Origin: Granulosicoccaceae bacterium
GTDB taxonomy: Bacteria > Pseudomonadota > Gammaproteobacteria > Granulosicoccales > Granulosicoccaceae
NCBI GenBank assembly: GCA_023301405.1
Contig: JALZUX010000508.1
Span: forward strand, 1-9,690
Length of the DNA: 9,690 bases
Direction of reading: 5' to 3'
A program made the translations under genes and the position numbers. Shown piece by piece: positions 1 to 6,866 of this stretch. Position 1 is the stretch's first letter; each line of letters begins with the position of its first letter. The notes beneath the pieces were generated by a model that saw only the letters and a list, made by a program, of their open reading frames with translations, did not search any database and was not told where the DNA came from.

Positions 1-2
1 CC

Positions 3-497
3 GATCAGTGCACTGATCCAAACTCCGCCAACGATGAATGGACAGACAACTGTGTCATACAGCGCTTCGGCACCTTCGCCCAAAGTTCCTACGCTCAAGG
101 CATTCAACGCATACTCTGGTGCCAATCTGCCGGACTTCAAAGCACTTCTTCTATTACTGCCTTTTCTGACGGCGCTTTTGGACCGGGTACGGCTCAGGCA
201 CTGCGTGACTACCAAACAGCAAACAGTCTAGTTGTCGACGGTATCGTTGGGCCCGCCACCTGGAATTCACTACGAGCGCAACTCAACCTGATCGACTTCT
301 CTGCCACAATAAACGGATTCGATACCTACGGAATTATTGGCTGCGATGCCACCACAGTACAGTTTTTTCAAGAAGTTGCCGGCTCAGGTACATTTGACGC
401 CAATGGTGACGAAGTACCTGATTTACTTGGCTGGAAAATGGCCAGCACTCCGGGCAGCACAGTCCAAGTTGATTTTTCCAGCGGCCCTGCACAGTAG
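3..497 (+). CDS. Peptidoglycan-binding-1 domain protein, C-terminal part (5' end outside window)
   Basis: The frame is open from base 3 to a TAG at 495-497, giving 164 residues with no start codon required, so the gene begins before the window. Counting from the first visible codon, residues about 30-96 fit a PG_binding_1 domain: a first helix (YAQGIQRILWC), then SDGAFGPGTAQALRDYQ, then DGIVGPATWNSL. The paired DG.(F/V)GP.T repeats, each followed by a helix, are the hallmark of that fold, which binds cell-wall peptides in many hydrolases and envelope proteins. The segment after it (about residues 97-164) contains DFSATINGFDTYGIIG and DANGDEVPDLLGW. It looks like a second small domain that I do not recognise. 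Four cysteines are visible, as often seen in exported proteins. No catalytic domain lies in the visible part, so enzyme versus structural protein cannot be decided. The next gene starts 17 bases downstream on the same strand. Confidence 0.75.
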   Translation, partial: DQCTDPNSANDEWTDNCVIQRFGTFAQSSYAQGIQRILWCQSAGLQSTSSITAFSDGAFGPGTAQALRDYQTANSLVVDGIVGPATWNSLRAQLNLIDFSATINGFDTYGIIGCDATTVQFFQEVAGSGTFDANGDEVPDLLGWKMASTPGSTVQVDFSSGPAQ

Positions 498-514
498 GAT
501 ACAAACCCACCAAT

Positions 515-1540
515 ATGAGATCTACAGCTATCTCTAAATCGATGTTTATAATCATACCGCTCGCCATTGTGGCGGGTGGTTGGTTATTTCTGAGCAACAA
601 GCCAACACAAGAGCACCCTACCCCCACGCCGATTGAATCCTCGAACAGCATTGATTCAACGAGCACTAAATCCAACGTCGTTCAAGACTACTCAACAGAG
701 TCTGATTCAACGCCGACCACGCAGACTGACAATCTCCCCGAGGTCACTGACTTACAAAACCAACCCGCGGCTGAAAACAATACGTACTACGATACCGAAG
801 CCAGCACCATTGGTATCGAAGTACTAAGCGATACTGATTTCAACACACTGCAATCGCGGCTTCGCAATGAACCGGAATTACTTCAAGCACTACTGACAGA
901 GTTTCGCTTTAACACCGACCCTGAACGGGCAAAAAGAATCGCCGCGCTAGTCGGTGACTTAAACAACCCTGAAATCATCAATGCGGCAAAAGAGTTGGTT
1001 TATTCGGGTAACCCTGAATCACAACGCATTGGCCTTGACCTCCTGAGCCGCTTGCAACCAAGAAACAATGAAGCCCGCGACATCGCCATAGAACTTCTTT
1101 CCAGTGAATCAAATCCTGCACTTTTGGTCTCTACATTGAATGTACTGGCCACCCCCAATCGTGCAGCCACTGACCAACAACGGGTACAGCTAATTGACAA
1201 CCTGAATCTACTGTCTACCCACTATGACCCCTTAGTTAGAAGCCACAGCATAGACCTACTGGGCAGATGGAACCCAGGCGGCGCAAGCAACACAATATTA
1301 GCCGCAGGCTTAGCCGATCAAGACCCAACCGTTAGAGCCCGATCAGCCACCGCATTTATTGGCAAAAGCAACGTTGATGAATCAGCAATCTTTGGACTCT
1401 TGGCTGTTGCAGAAAACAGCAATGAAGTAAAAACAACACGTCAGGCCGCGTTGTACGCACTGAAAAAAATGCAGTTACCACCAAGCGTACAAGTCCGCTA
1501 TGACCAAGCTGTTATCACCGTGCGTCGTACTCGCCAGTAA
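515..1540 (+). CDS. Membrane-anchored protein with HEAT-like helical repeats, function unknown
   Basis: The protein has 341 residues. The N-terminus has a short basic/polar start, then one hydrophobic segment at about residues 10-26 (FIIIPLAIVAGGWLFL). This should act as an uncleaved signal anchor, placing the rest in the periplasm. Residues about 28-95 are a low-complexity S/T/P/N/Q linker. From about 105 to 320 the chain is a series of amphipathic helix pairs resembling HEAT/armadillo-type repeats, clearest at DPLVRSHSIDLLGRW (238-252), DPTVRARSATAFIGK (270-284) and TTRQAALYALKKM (307-319). Such repeats usually form a curved scaffold for protein binding. There are no catalytic motifs and no cysteines. 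The ATG at 515 has only a weak purine stretch upstream (AGGAT, 496-500), and the ATG at 542 is an alternative but would cut into the anchor approach. The 17-base gap from the peptidoglycan-binding gene suggests a shared transcript and perhaps an envelope role, which is inference. Confidence 0.75.
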   Translation: MRSTAISKSMFIIIPLAIVAGGWLFLSNKPTQEHPTPTPIESSNSIDSTSTKSNVVQDYSTESDSTPTTQTDNLPEVTDLQNQPAAENNTYYDTEASTIGIEVLSDTDFNTLQSRLRNEPELLQALLTEFRFNTDPERAKRIAALVGDLNNPEIINAAKELVYSGNPESQRIGLDLLSRLQPRNNEARDIAIELLSSESNPALLVSTLNVLATPNRAATDQQRVQLIDNLNLLSTHYDPLVRSHSIDLLGRWNPGGASNTILAAGLADQDPTVRARSATAFIGKSNVDESAIFGLLAVAENSNEVKTTRQAALYALKKMQLPPSVQVRYDQAVITVRRTRQ

Positions 1541-1815
1541 TCCTTGATTGTGTTATGCCAGCCGTAATTCGGGTGTTTGCCCAGACCTGTCGAACCATTG
1601 CAGACAAATTAGTAATTTCTAACGATTTTCTAACACTGGAAACTTCTCAGCTCCCTACATCTCTTATTTGATAACCGATATGAATGTAGGCAGCCGTCTT
1701 ACAGGTAAAAAAAGCGCTCGCCGAAGAGAAACTAAAAAAACAAAGCTGGCAGGGACATTTCTGCACGGTAGTGGCTATTAAAAAGTTCTCACCCGCAGTA
1801 CCTTCACCCCCAAGC

Positions 1816-1847
1816 AAGGGCTGGTTTATTCTTACCAGCCCTTTTTT
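1816..1847 (+). terminator. Strong rho-independent terminator
   Basis: A perfect 10-bp stem: AAGGGCTGGT at 1816-1825 pairs with ACCAGCCCTT at 1834-1843, around an 8-base loop, and T residues run through 1842-1847. It ends + strand transcription about 275 bases after the HEAT-protein stop codon. The long gap means it could serve that gene pair through a long 3' untranslated region, or end a separate short transcript from the intergenic region. Confidence 0.85.
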
Positions 1848-1990
1848 ACCGTAACTATCAACTCGTTTAAAAAATCATCATCGCCGCCCGATTAATAGAA
1901 ACAGTGCTATGTGACTATTCATCAATGCGGCCGTCGTGCCTGGCCAATCAATGGTAGGGGTAGGGTTCGCGAACATATACAAGGCATTCG

Positions 1991-2012
1991 AAAAGCCGGC
2001 CAAGTCACCGGC
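1991..2012 (-). terminator. Possible weak terminator for the importer operon
   Basis: Read on the - strand, GCCGG (2012-2008) pairs with CCGGC (1999-1995) around an 8-base loop, followed by TTTT (1994-1991). It begins 48 bases after the permease C stop codon, the expected place for an operon end. The stem has only five base pairs and the T-tract only four, so it may be inefficient. Confidence 0.35.
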
Positions 2013-2060
2013 GACGCAGCGCCCATCGACGCGACCAGCCCACTTTATATCGCGTTGACT

Positions 2061-2981
2061 TTATCGACCACGAATTCTCGGGTCAAGTGCATCACGCAAG
2101 CCATCACCCATATAGTTAACACTAAGTACGGTTAATGAGATGGCAAGACCGGGCCAGATAACTCGCGCCGGGGTCAATTGCATGAAGTTAGCGCCATCAT
2201 AGAGTAACCGGCCCCACGTGGGAAAATCAGAAGGAAACCCTAACCCCAGAAAGCTCAAAGCAGACTCGGTGATAATTGCATTTGCAATACCCAGCGTAGC
2301 CGACACCATGATCGGGCTTAATACGTTGGGCAGTATGTGACGCGTAATGATGCGTCTTGAAGGTGCACCGATACTTCTTGCAGCAATCACAAACTCTTGC
2401 TCTTTTAATGTCAATACATCACCGCGTACGATTCTGGCGGTTTGCATCCAACTGGTGATGCCGATCACAAACACAATCAAAATGAAAATGCCGGTCTCTG
2501 GTCCAAATACCGATCGCAGCGAATCACGGAACAACATGATGATCACCAGCAGCAATGGCAACAACGGTAGTGCAAGAAACAGATCAGTTAAACGCATTAA
2601 CGGGCCGTCAAGCTTTTTGAAAAAACCTGCCATCACTCCAATTGCAGCCCCCACAAACAGCGACAATAACATGGCCACTACGCCGACCAACAAAGATACC
2701 CTGCCACCAGCCATCAACTGTGCAAATGTATCGCGGCCAAGATTATCTGTGCCCATCGGGTGCGCCCACGACGGGCTTAAGTTTTTGTTACGAATATCCA
2801 GATACTGCGGATCAAGAGTGTGAATATATGGACCAACCACGACCACAAAGACGATAAACAAAAACACTACAGCGCCAACCACCGCGCCCTTGTGTGTTCG
2901 AAATTGCGCCCAGACATCACCCCATAGGGATCGATGCTCTGGCATTTCTTCTACAACAACAGACTGCGCCGGGTTATTCAT
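2061..2981 (-). CDS. dppC: Peptide-type ABC importer, inner-membrane permease subunit (DppC/OppC family)
   Basis: The second membrane subunit of the importer, 306 residues, usual for the family. A cytoplasmic N-terminal segment (HRSLWGDVWAQFRTHKGA) leads into the first membrane helix (VVGAVVFLFIVFVVVVG). The family signature HPMGTDNLGRD lies at about 74-84, and further hydrophobic segments follow. The coupling (EAA) loop EFVIAARSIG at 196-205 with LP at 217-218 contacts the ATPases. The C-terminus ends in the typical GDGLRDALDPRIRGR. I chose the ATG at 2981 because GAGGA lies 7 bases upstream and because ATGAATAA overlaps the stop of permease B by 8 bases, the classic arrangement for coupled translation. 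An in-frame ATG at 3017 would add 12 residues unlike the family and lacks these features. It is the last gene of the operon. The symbol reflects family only; the transported substrate is unproven. Confidence 0.93.
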   Translation of the reverse strand: MNNPAQSVVVEEMPEHRSLWGDVWAQFRTHKGAVVGAVVFLFIVFVVVVGPYIHTLDPQYLDIRNKNLSPSWAHPMGTDNLGRDTFAQLMAGGRVSLLVGVVAMLLSLFVGAAIGVMAGFFKKLDGPLMRLTDLFLALPLLPLLLVIIMLFRDSLRSVFGPETGIFILIVFVIGITSWMQTARIVRGDVLTLKEQEFVIAARSIGAPSRRIITRHILPNVLSPIMVSATLGIANAIITESALSFLGLGFPSDFPTWGRLLYDGANFMQLTPARVIWPGLAISLTVLSVNYMGDGLRDALDPRIRGR

Positions 2982-3987
2982 AGCGAATCCTCGGGTCCAG
3001 CATGCCGTAGAGAACATCGGCGATCAGATTAAAAAACACAATAAGTACTGCGAAAATAAAAGTCAGTGTTTGAACCAACGGGATATCAGCGCCCTGAATA
3101 CCAATGATGAGTAGCTGTCCCAGCCCGTTCACCCTGAAAATTTGCTCGGTAATGATGGCACCACCAAAAATTTGCGGTATACCCAAAGCGATAACAGTCA
3201 CCACAGGGATCAGGGAATTTCGCAGTACATGCACCAATACCACTACGCGCTCTTTTAAGCCTTTAGCACGCGCAGTGCGAACATAGTCCTGCGACAAATT
3301 ATCTAACATCGAGGCGCGCATAAAACGCGACAACTGCGATGCGTTAAACAACGCCAGCACCATCACCGGCATCACCATTTGCTTAAACTGCACCCAGAAG
3401 CTCGCGAGGTCAGTAACCTTATGGGTGGTGTCATAGATTGACGGAAGCCAACCTAGTGTCGAGCTAAAAAGCACAATCATCACCAGACCGGTAAAAAAGG
3501 TAGGCACTGAAAAACCAATCATAGAAATAAAAGTACCGATCTGATCAAAAATCGAATACTGCTTGTAAGCCGATATAACGCCAATGGGAACTGCTATCAG
3601 AATACCTACAACGTAAGAGAGACCAACAACCCAAAGCGTCTGTGGCATACGCTCGACGATAAGATCAACCACAGGGCTGCGGGTGGCCCATGACTGAACT
3701 CTTAAACGATTTTCACTATCGCCAATAGAAATACCGAACCATTGCTCAATAATATTCAGAGGTTCATTAATAAAAAACTGCTGCAGCCACTTCAGATAGC
3801 GAATTGGGAACGGCTCGCCCAAGCCAAGTGATATTCTTATTTTTTCGCGTACTTCAGGCGAAATGGTAAGCGGCAAATTACCGGTGGGATCATTCGGAGC
3901 CAGATCCAGGATCGCAAAAATTAAAAAACTTATAACAAGAAGTGTTGGTATCGCGAACAACAATCTGCGGATTGTGTAATTAAACAT
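2974..3987 (-). CDS. dppB: Peptide-type ABC importer, inner-membrane permease subunit (DppB/OppB family)
   Basis: First membrane subunit, 337 residues. The start MFNYTIRRLLFAIPTLLVISF is the conserved opening helix of DppB/OppB, followed by DLAPNDPTG, where the family commonly has an A-P-G-D-P type loop. A periplasmic stretch runs from about 35 to 115. The BPD_transp_1 core begins near VERMPQTLWVVGLSYVVG (111-128) and includes GFSVPTFFTGLVMI. The EAA loop DYVRTARAKG lies at 234-243 with the LIP element at 259-261. The C-terminus is the typical DVLYGMLDPRIRYE. The periplasmic loop near residues 70-107 (NEPLNIIEQWFGISIG...) is somewhat longer than in compact DppB proteins. The ribosome-binding site before the ATG at 3987 is poor. 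The gene starts 69 bases after the binding-protein gene, with a palindrome in that gap, and its stop overlaps the start of permease C. Confidence 0.93.
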   Translation of the reverse strand: MFNYTIRRLLFAIPTLLVISFLIFAILDLAPNDPTGNLPLTISPEVREKIRISLGLGEPFPIRYLKWLQQFFINEPLNIIEQWFGISIGDSENRLRVQSWATRSPVVDLIVERMPQTLWVVGLSYVVGILIAVPIGVISAYKQYSIFDQIGTFISMIGFSVPTFFTGLVMIVLFSSTLGWLPSIYDTTHKVTDLASFWVQFKQMVMPVMVLALFNASQLSRFMRASMLDNLSQDYVRTARAKGLKERVVVLVHVLRNSLIPVVTVIALGIPQIFGGAIITEQIFRVNGLGQLLIIGIQGADIPLVQTLTFIFAVLIVFFNLIADVLYGMLDPRIRYE

Positions 3988-4020
3988 GCAAAGACAGTCT
4001 TTTTGACAGAATCAAAGTTG

Positions 4021-4044
4021 GTGCCGGTCGCTAGCGACCGGCAC
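4021..4044 (-). promoter_or_regulatory. Perfect 24-base palindrome between binding-protein and permease genes
   Basis: The arm GTGCCGGTCGCT (4021-4032) is followed directly by its exact reverse complement (4033-4044), giving a GC-rich hairpin of about 10 bp with a CTAG loop. It lies 12 bases after the binding-protein stop codon and 33 bases before the permease B start. No run of T follows it on the - strand, so it is not a standard terminator. In many binding-protein operons such a structure blocks 3' decay of the upstream mRNA or partly attenuates downstream transcription, so the binding protein outnumbers the permease. That role here is inferred. Confidence 0.75.
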
Positions 4045-4056
4045 ACACACTTACTT

Positions 4057-5754
4057 TTACTTGGCGCGCGACCAATCAGCAACGTTCCAAAGCTCAGAAT
4101 CCCACTCATTCATAAGCACACCTTCAACAGTGTTCGCATGAGCAGATACACCACCACGGTGGATCAACGGGATAATTGCACCTTCTTGCATTAACATATC
4201 GTTCATTTGCTTAGCAAGCTCAGCGCGATCTTCAAGCTTTGAAGTGACTGCCATTTCAGCAACCAATGCATCATAGTCAGCGCTGCAATAACGCGGCATG
4301 TTGTCACCGAGCCACTGATTTTCAGGACTTGGGATTTCTTTACAAGTCCAGTTGGCCATGTAGTTTTCAGGGTCAGTACCATCAAAGTTGTTGGTGTACA
4401 TTTCTATATCAGCAAAAAACTTTTGAAAGGTATCAGGGCTTGACTGATCACCACCGAAGAACACAGATCCGTCAATATTACGCAATTCTGTTTCTACACC
4501 GATCTCCTGCCACCACTGCTTAACCAGTGCCTGAGTGGCCTGACGAACAGAATTGGTTGAAGTCTGATAAAGGATAGACAGCTTCACACCATCTTTTTCA
4601 CGTATGCCGTCACCACCGCGAACCCAGCCAGCGTCATCAAGCATTTTGTTGGCAGCAGGGATATCCTGACCAAGACATGAATCATTAGCTGTTGATGCAT
4701 AGATAGCCGGGGCTGGTAATACATTACAAGTAGGCTGTCCGGCTTTGCCGTAGCCCACCTCAACCAGAATTTCGCGGTCTATCGCTTTTGACAATGCCGT
4801 TCTTACAGCACCATCAGATAAGAATGGATGTGATCCACCTTCAACAGTAGCGCGTTTGTCACCCAGAGCTGGATCAGGGTTAGTCATGTTAACCATCATT
4901 CGCTCTACAGAGGTACCGAACGAGGATACAACAGTGCCTTTACCGGCCTCTGCCATCTTAGACAGAATTTCAGGCTCTACCTGAAGGTTCCAAGCGTAGT
5001 CGAACTCACCGGTTTCCAGCACTGATCGAGCAGCAGACGCTGCATCACCACCACCCTTCAAGACTGCAGATGAGAAAGCCGGTTTTGCCGGATCACGATA
5101 ATTAGGATTGGCGTCATAAGCGACAACGTCGTTCGCTTTAAATTGAGACACAACAAACGGACCAGTACCAATAGGACCAAAATTCGCGTCAGTACACTCT
5201 GGCGCTTTGGCACCCATGCAATCTTGAAACTGTGCTTTTTGCAGCACAGGCACTTGTGCACCTACAAAAGGACCGTAAGGAAAAGGCTTTGCCACAGAGA
5301 AATTAATCTTAACGGTTGAATCATCTATCACTTCAACGCTTTCAACATCGGTGAAGTTTGATGCTTGCTGACAGCCACCTTCAGGATCAAGGCAATATTC
5401 AGCGGTGAACGCAACATCAGCAGCAGTGAATGGAGTGCCGTCTGACCATGTTACGCCATCGGAAATTTTCCACGTAATGCTCTTAAGATCTTCGCTTACG
5501 CCGCCGTTTTCTACCGTCGGAATTTCATCGACAAGGTTGGGGACCATCATGCCTGTTTCATCGTAATGGGCAAGTGGCTCAACAACCATGCTTGCTCCTT
5601 CGATGTCTTTGGTACCGCCAGACAAATAGGGGTTCAAAATAGATACTGCTTGCCAGTAAATGATATTTAACTGGCCATCAGAGCCACGCTCAGCCAATGC
5701 TGAGCCAGCATAAAGGCTTGCAGCAACTGCGGTGCAAAGTAGTGCTTTTTTCAT
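4057..5754 (-). CDS. Periplasmic substrate-binding protein, family 5 (peptide/nickel type ABC importer)
   Basis: The soluble receptor that captures substrate in the periplasm and delivers it to the permease pair; 565 residues, normal for SBP_bac_5. A Sec signal peptide occupies residues 1-21 (MKKALLCTAVAASLYAGSALA), with likely cleavage before ERGSDG. There is no lipobox cysteine, so the protein is free in the periplasm. Family elements are DGVTWSDGTPFTAADV (99-114), GTGPFVVSQF (196-205), NPNYRDPAKP (216-225), VRTALSKAIDRE (317-328) and a C-terminal IIPLIHRGG region near 527-535. The mature chain has eight cysteines falling in four neighbouring pairs (121/128, 179/187, 343/360, 471/490), which suggests several disulfides. 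The ATG at 5754 is preceded by AGAGGAA (5767-5761), the best ribosome-binding site in the operon. Dipeptide, oligopeptide or another small solute are all possible ligands, so I give no symbol. Confidence 0.93.
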   Translation of the reverse strand: MKKALLCTAVAASLYAGSALAERGSDGQLNIIYWQAVSILNPYLSGGTKDIEGASMVVEPLAHYDETGMMVPNLVDEIPTVENGGVSEDLKSITWKISDGVTWSDGTPFTAADVAFTAEYCLDPEGGCQQASNFTDVESVEVIDDSTVKINFSVAKPFPYGPFVGAQVPVLQKAQFQDCMGAKAPECTDANFGPIGTGPFVVSQFKANDVVAYDANPNYRDPAKPAFSSAVLKGGGDAASAARSVLETGEFDYAWNLQVEPEILSKMAEAGKGTVVSSFGTSVERMMVNMTNPDPALGDKRATVEGGSHPFLSDGAVRTALSKAIDREILVEVGYGKAGQPTCNVLPAPAIYASTANDSCLGQDIPAANKMLDDAGWVRGGDGIREKDGVKLSILYQTSTNSVRQATQALVKQWWQEIGVETELRNIDGSVFFGGDQSSPDTFQKFFADIEMYTNNFDGTDPENYMANWTCKEIPSPENQWLGDNMPRYCSADYDALVAEMAVTSKLEDRAELAKQMNDMLMQEGAIIPLIHRGGVSAHANTVEGVLMNEWDSELWNVADWSRAK

Positions 5755-5800
5755 ATCGAATTCCTCTGTAAAAATTTGCGTTTGCTAGCAATAAAAACCA

Positions 5801-5830
5801 ATTATTGATAGCACCAACGATTTACTACAA
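5801..5830 (-). promoter_or_regulatory. Possible promoter for the binding-protein gene
   Basis: In the 80-base gap between the second ATPase gene and the binding-protein gene, the - strand carries TTGTAG (5830-5825), an 18-base spacer and AATAAT (5806-5801). The -10 box differs from the consensus at one position; the -35 box is weak (three of six). A perfect 10-base palindrome, TTGCTAGCAA (5782-5791), lies just downstream, between the candidate promoter and the ribosome-binding site. A separate promoter would fit a receptor made in excess, but this is a by-eye match only. Confidence 0.3.
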
Positions 5831-5834
5831 TAGA

Positions 5835-6866
5835 TCACTGTACCATATGACAGGCGATGAAACGCCCGTCTTCCAGTCCACGCCACGGAGGTGTTTCACG
5901 CTTGCAACGCTGTTCTGCTATTGGGCAACGTGAAGAAAAATTACACCCGCTGGGCGGATTCGCAGGGCTTGGTACATCCCCTTTTAAAATGACTCTTTCA
6001 CGCACTGCTTCTTTTTCCGGATCAGGTTCCGGTACCGCAGAAAGCAGCGCTTTAGTGTAAGGATGACGCGGTGTTGAGTACAATTTATCGCGTGGCGCTA
6101 ACTCTACTAGTTTGCCAAGATACATCACCGCAATACGGTCAGCAATATGGCGCACCATTGATAAGTCGTGACTGATGAATAAATAGGTTAACTGATGTTG
6201 CTTTTGCAGATCTTCCAACAAGTTAACCACCTGCGCCTGAATAGAAACATCTAACGCCGCAATGGGTTCATCGCAGACGATGAATTTGGGTTCGAGCGCC
6301 AGTGCTCTGGCAATACCAATACGTTGGCGCTGCCCACCTGAAAACTCATGTGGATAACGGTTTTCAAAATCCGGGTTCATACCAACCGCATCTAGTAGCT
6401 CGCGGGTGCGCTCGCGCTTTTGTCTTCGCTTAAGCTTGGTGTGTTCATCAAGCGGCTCGGCGATGATTGACCCGACCGTCATTCGAGGATTCAGGCAAGC
6501 CTGTGGATCCTGGAAAATCATCTGCATATCGGTTCTTGTTCGACGAAGTTCATCACCTTCAAAATCAGTGATATCTACACCATCGAGTACAATACGGCCA
6601 GCGGTAGGTTGGTAGAGTTTCAGGATTGCACGCCCGGTGGTTGATTTGCCACAACCGCTCTCACCAACCAGACCTAACGTCTCACCACGAAACGTATTGA
6701 AGGTAATATCATCAACCGCTTTAACCTCGCCAACCTGGCGACGCATTAAGCCTTTAAAAATAGGAAAATGCATTGACAAGTTGGTTACCTGCAACATCAC
6801 ATCAGATTCAGTATCGGTATTAACAACCCCCGAACCAGACCCTTTAACTTCGGCATTGGCAGACAT
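5835..6866 (-). CDS. dppF: Peptide-type ABC importer ATPase (DppF/OppF family)
   Basis: One of the two cytoplasmic ATPases that drive the importer; 343 residues. In order: a variable polar N-terminus (1-23), Walker A GESGCGKST (68-76), Q-loop IFQDPQACLNPR (Q119), signature FSGGQRQR (175-182), Walker B FIVCDEP (195-201, catalytic E200), D-loop AALD, and switch ISHD (H233). The C-terminal oligopeptide/dipeptide domain starts at [13 protein letters not shown] (267-279). That domain holds four cysteines (308, 314, 321, 339) in the pattern that in some dipeptide importers binds an iron-sulfur cluster. All ATPase motifs are intact. The opening of the ABC domain, MHFPIFKGLMRRQVGEVKAV, is typical of the F subunit and distinguishes it from D. 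The start ATG (6866-6864) shares one base with the stop of the first ATPase gene (TGATG) and has GGGAG 8 bases upstream. The next gene, the binding protein, follows after 80 bases. Confidence 0.94.
   Translation of the reverse strand: MSANAEVKGSGSGVVNTDTESDVMLQVTNLSMHFPIFKGLMRRQVGEVKAVDDITFNTFRGETLGLVGESGCGKSTTGRAILKLYQPTAGRIVLDGVDITDFEGDELRRTRTDMQMIFQDPQACLNPRMTVGSIIAEPLDEHTKLKRRQKRERTRELLDAVGMNPDFENRYPHEFSGGQRQRIGIARALALEPKFIVCDEPIAALDVSIQAQVVNLLEDLQKQHQLTYLFISHDLSMVRHIADRIAVMYLGKLVELAPRDKLYSTPRHPYTKALLSAVPEPDPEKEAVRERVILKGDVPSPANPPSGCNFSSRCPIAEQRCKRETPPWRGLEDGRFIACHMVQ

Larger units (their letters stand above)
1541..2060. other. Intergenic region between the HEAT-protein gene and the convergent importer operon
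   Basis: About 520 bases without a gene I can support. It contains a strong + strand terminator (1816-1847) and a weaker - strand one (1991-2012), both listed separately. A 33-codon ORF (1680-1781, + strand, very basic: GKKSARRRETKKTK) lies upstream of the first terminator but has no Shine-Dalgarno site. A + strand frame at 1911-2135 runs into the 3' end of the permease gene and looks accidental. I see no tRNA, no inverted-repeat-bounded element and no transposase remnant. Confidence 0.6.

Noticed and set aside
334..675. 113-codon - strand ORF
   Set aside because: It is antisense to the end of the peptidoglycan-binding gene and the start of the HEAT-protein gene, both better supported.
1680..1781. 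33-codon basic ORF (MNVGSRLTGKKSARRR...) on the + strand
   Set aside because: It has no Shine-Dalgarno site and no recognisable family. A- and G-rich sequence easily yields such Lys/Arg-rich frames. It is mentioned only within the intergenic entry.
1911..2135. 74-codon + strand ORF starting with GTG
   Set aside because: Its second half is antisense to the well-supported C-terminus of permease C, it has no ribosome-binding site, and the protein resembles nothing I know.
2347..2823. 158-codon + strand ORF
   Set aside because: It lies wholly antisense to the permease C gene, and its composition (many N, T, S and P) is what the complement of a membrane-protein gene gives.
2982..3017. 12-residue N-terminal extension of permease C from an upstream ATG
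   Set aside because: The extension lies entirely inside the permease B coding region, while the ATG at 2981 has a good GAGGA site and a coupled stop-start overlap.
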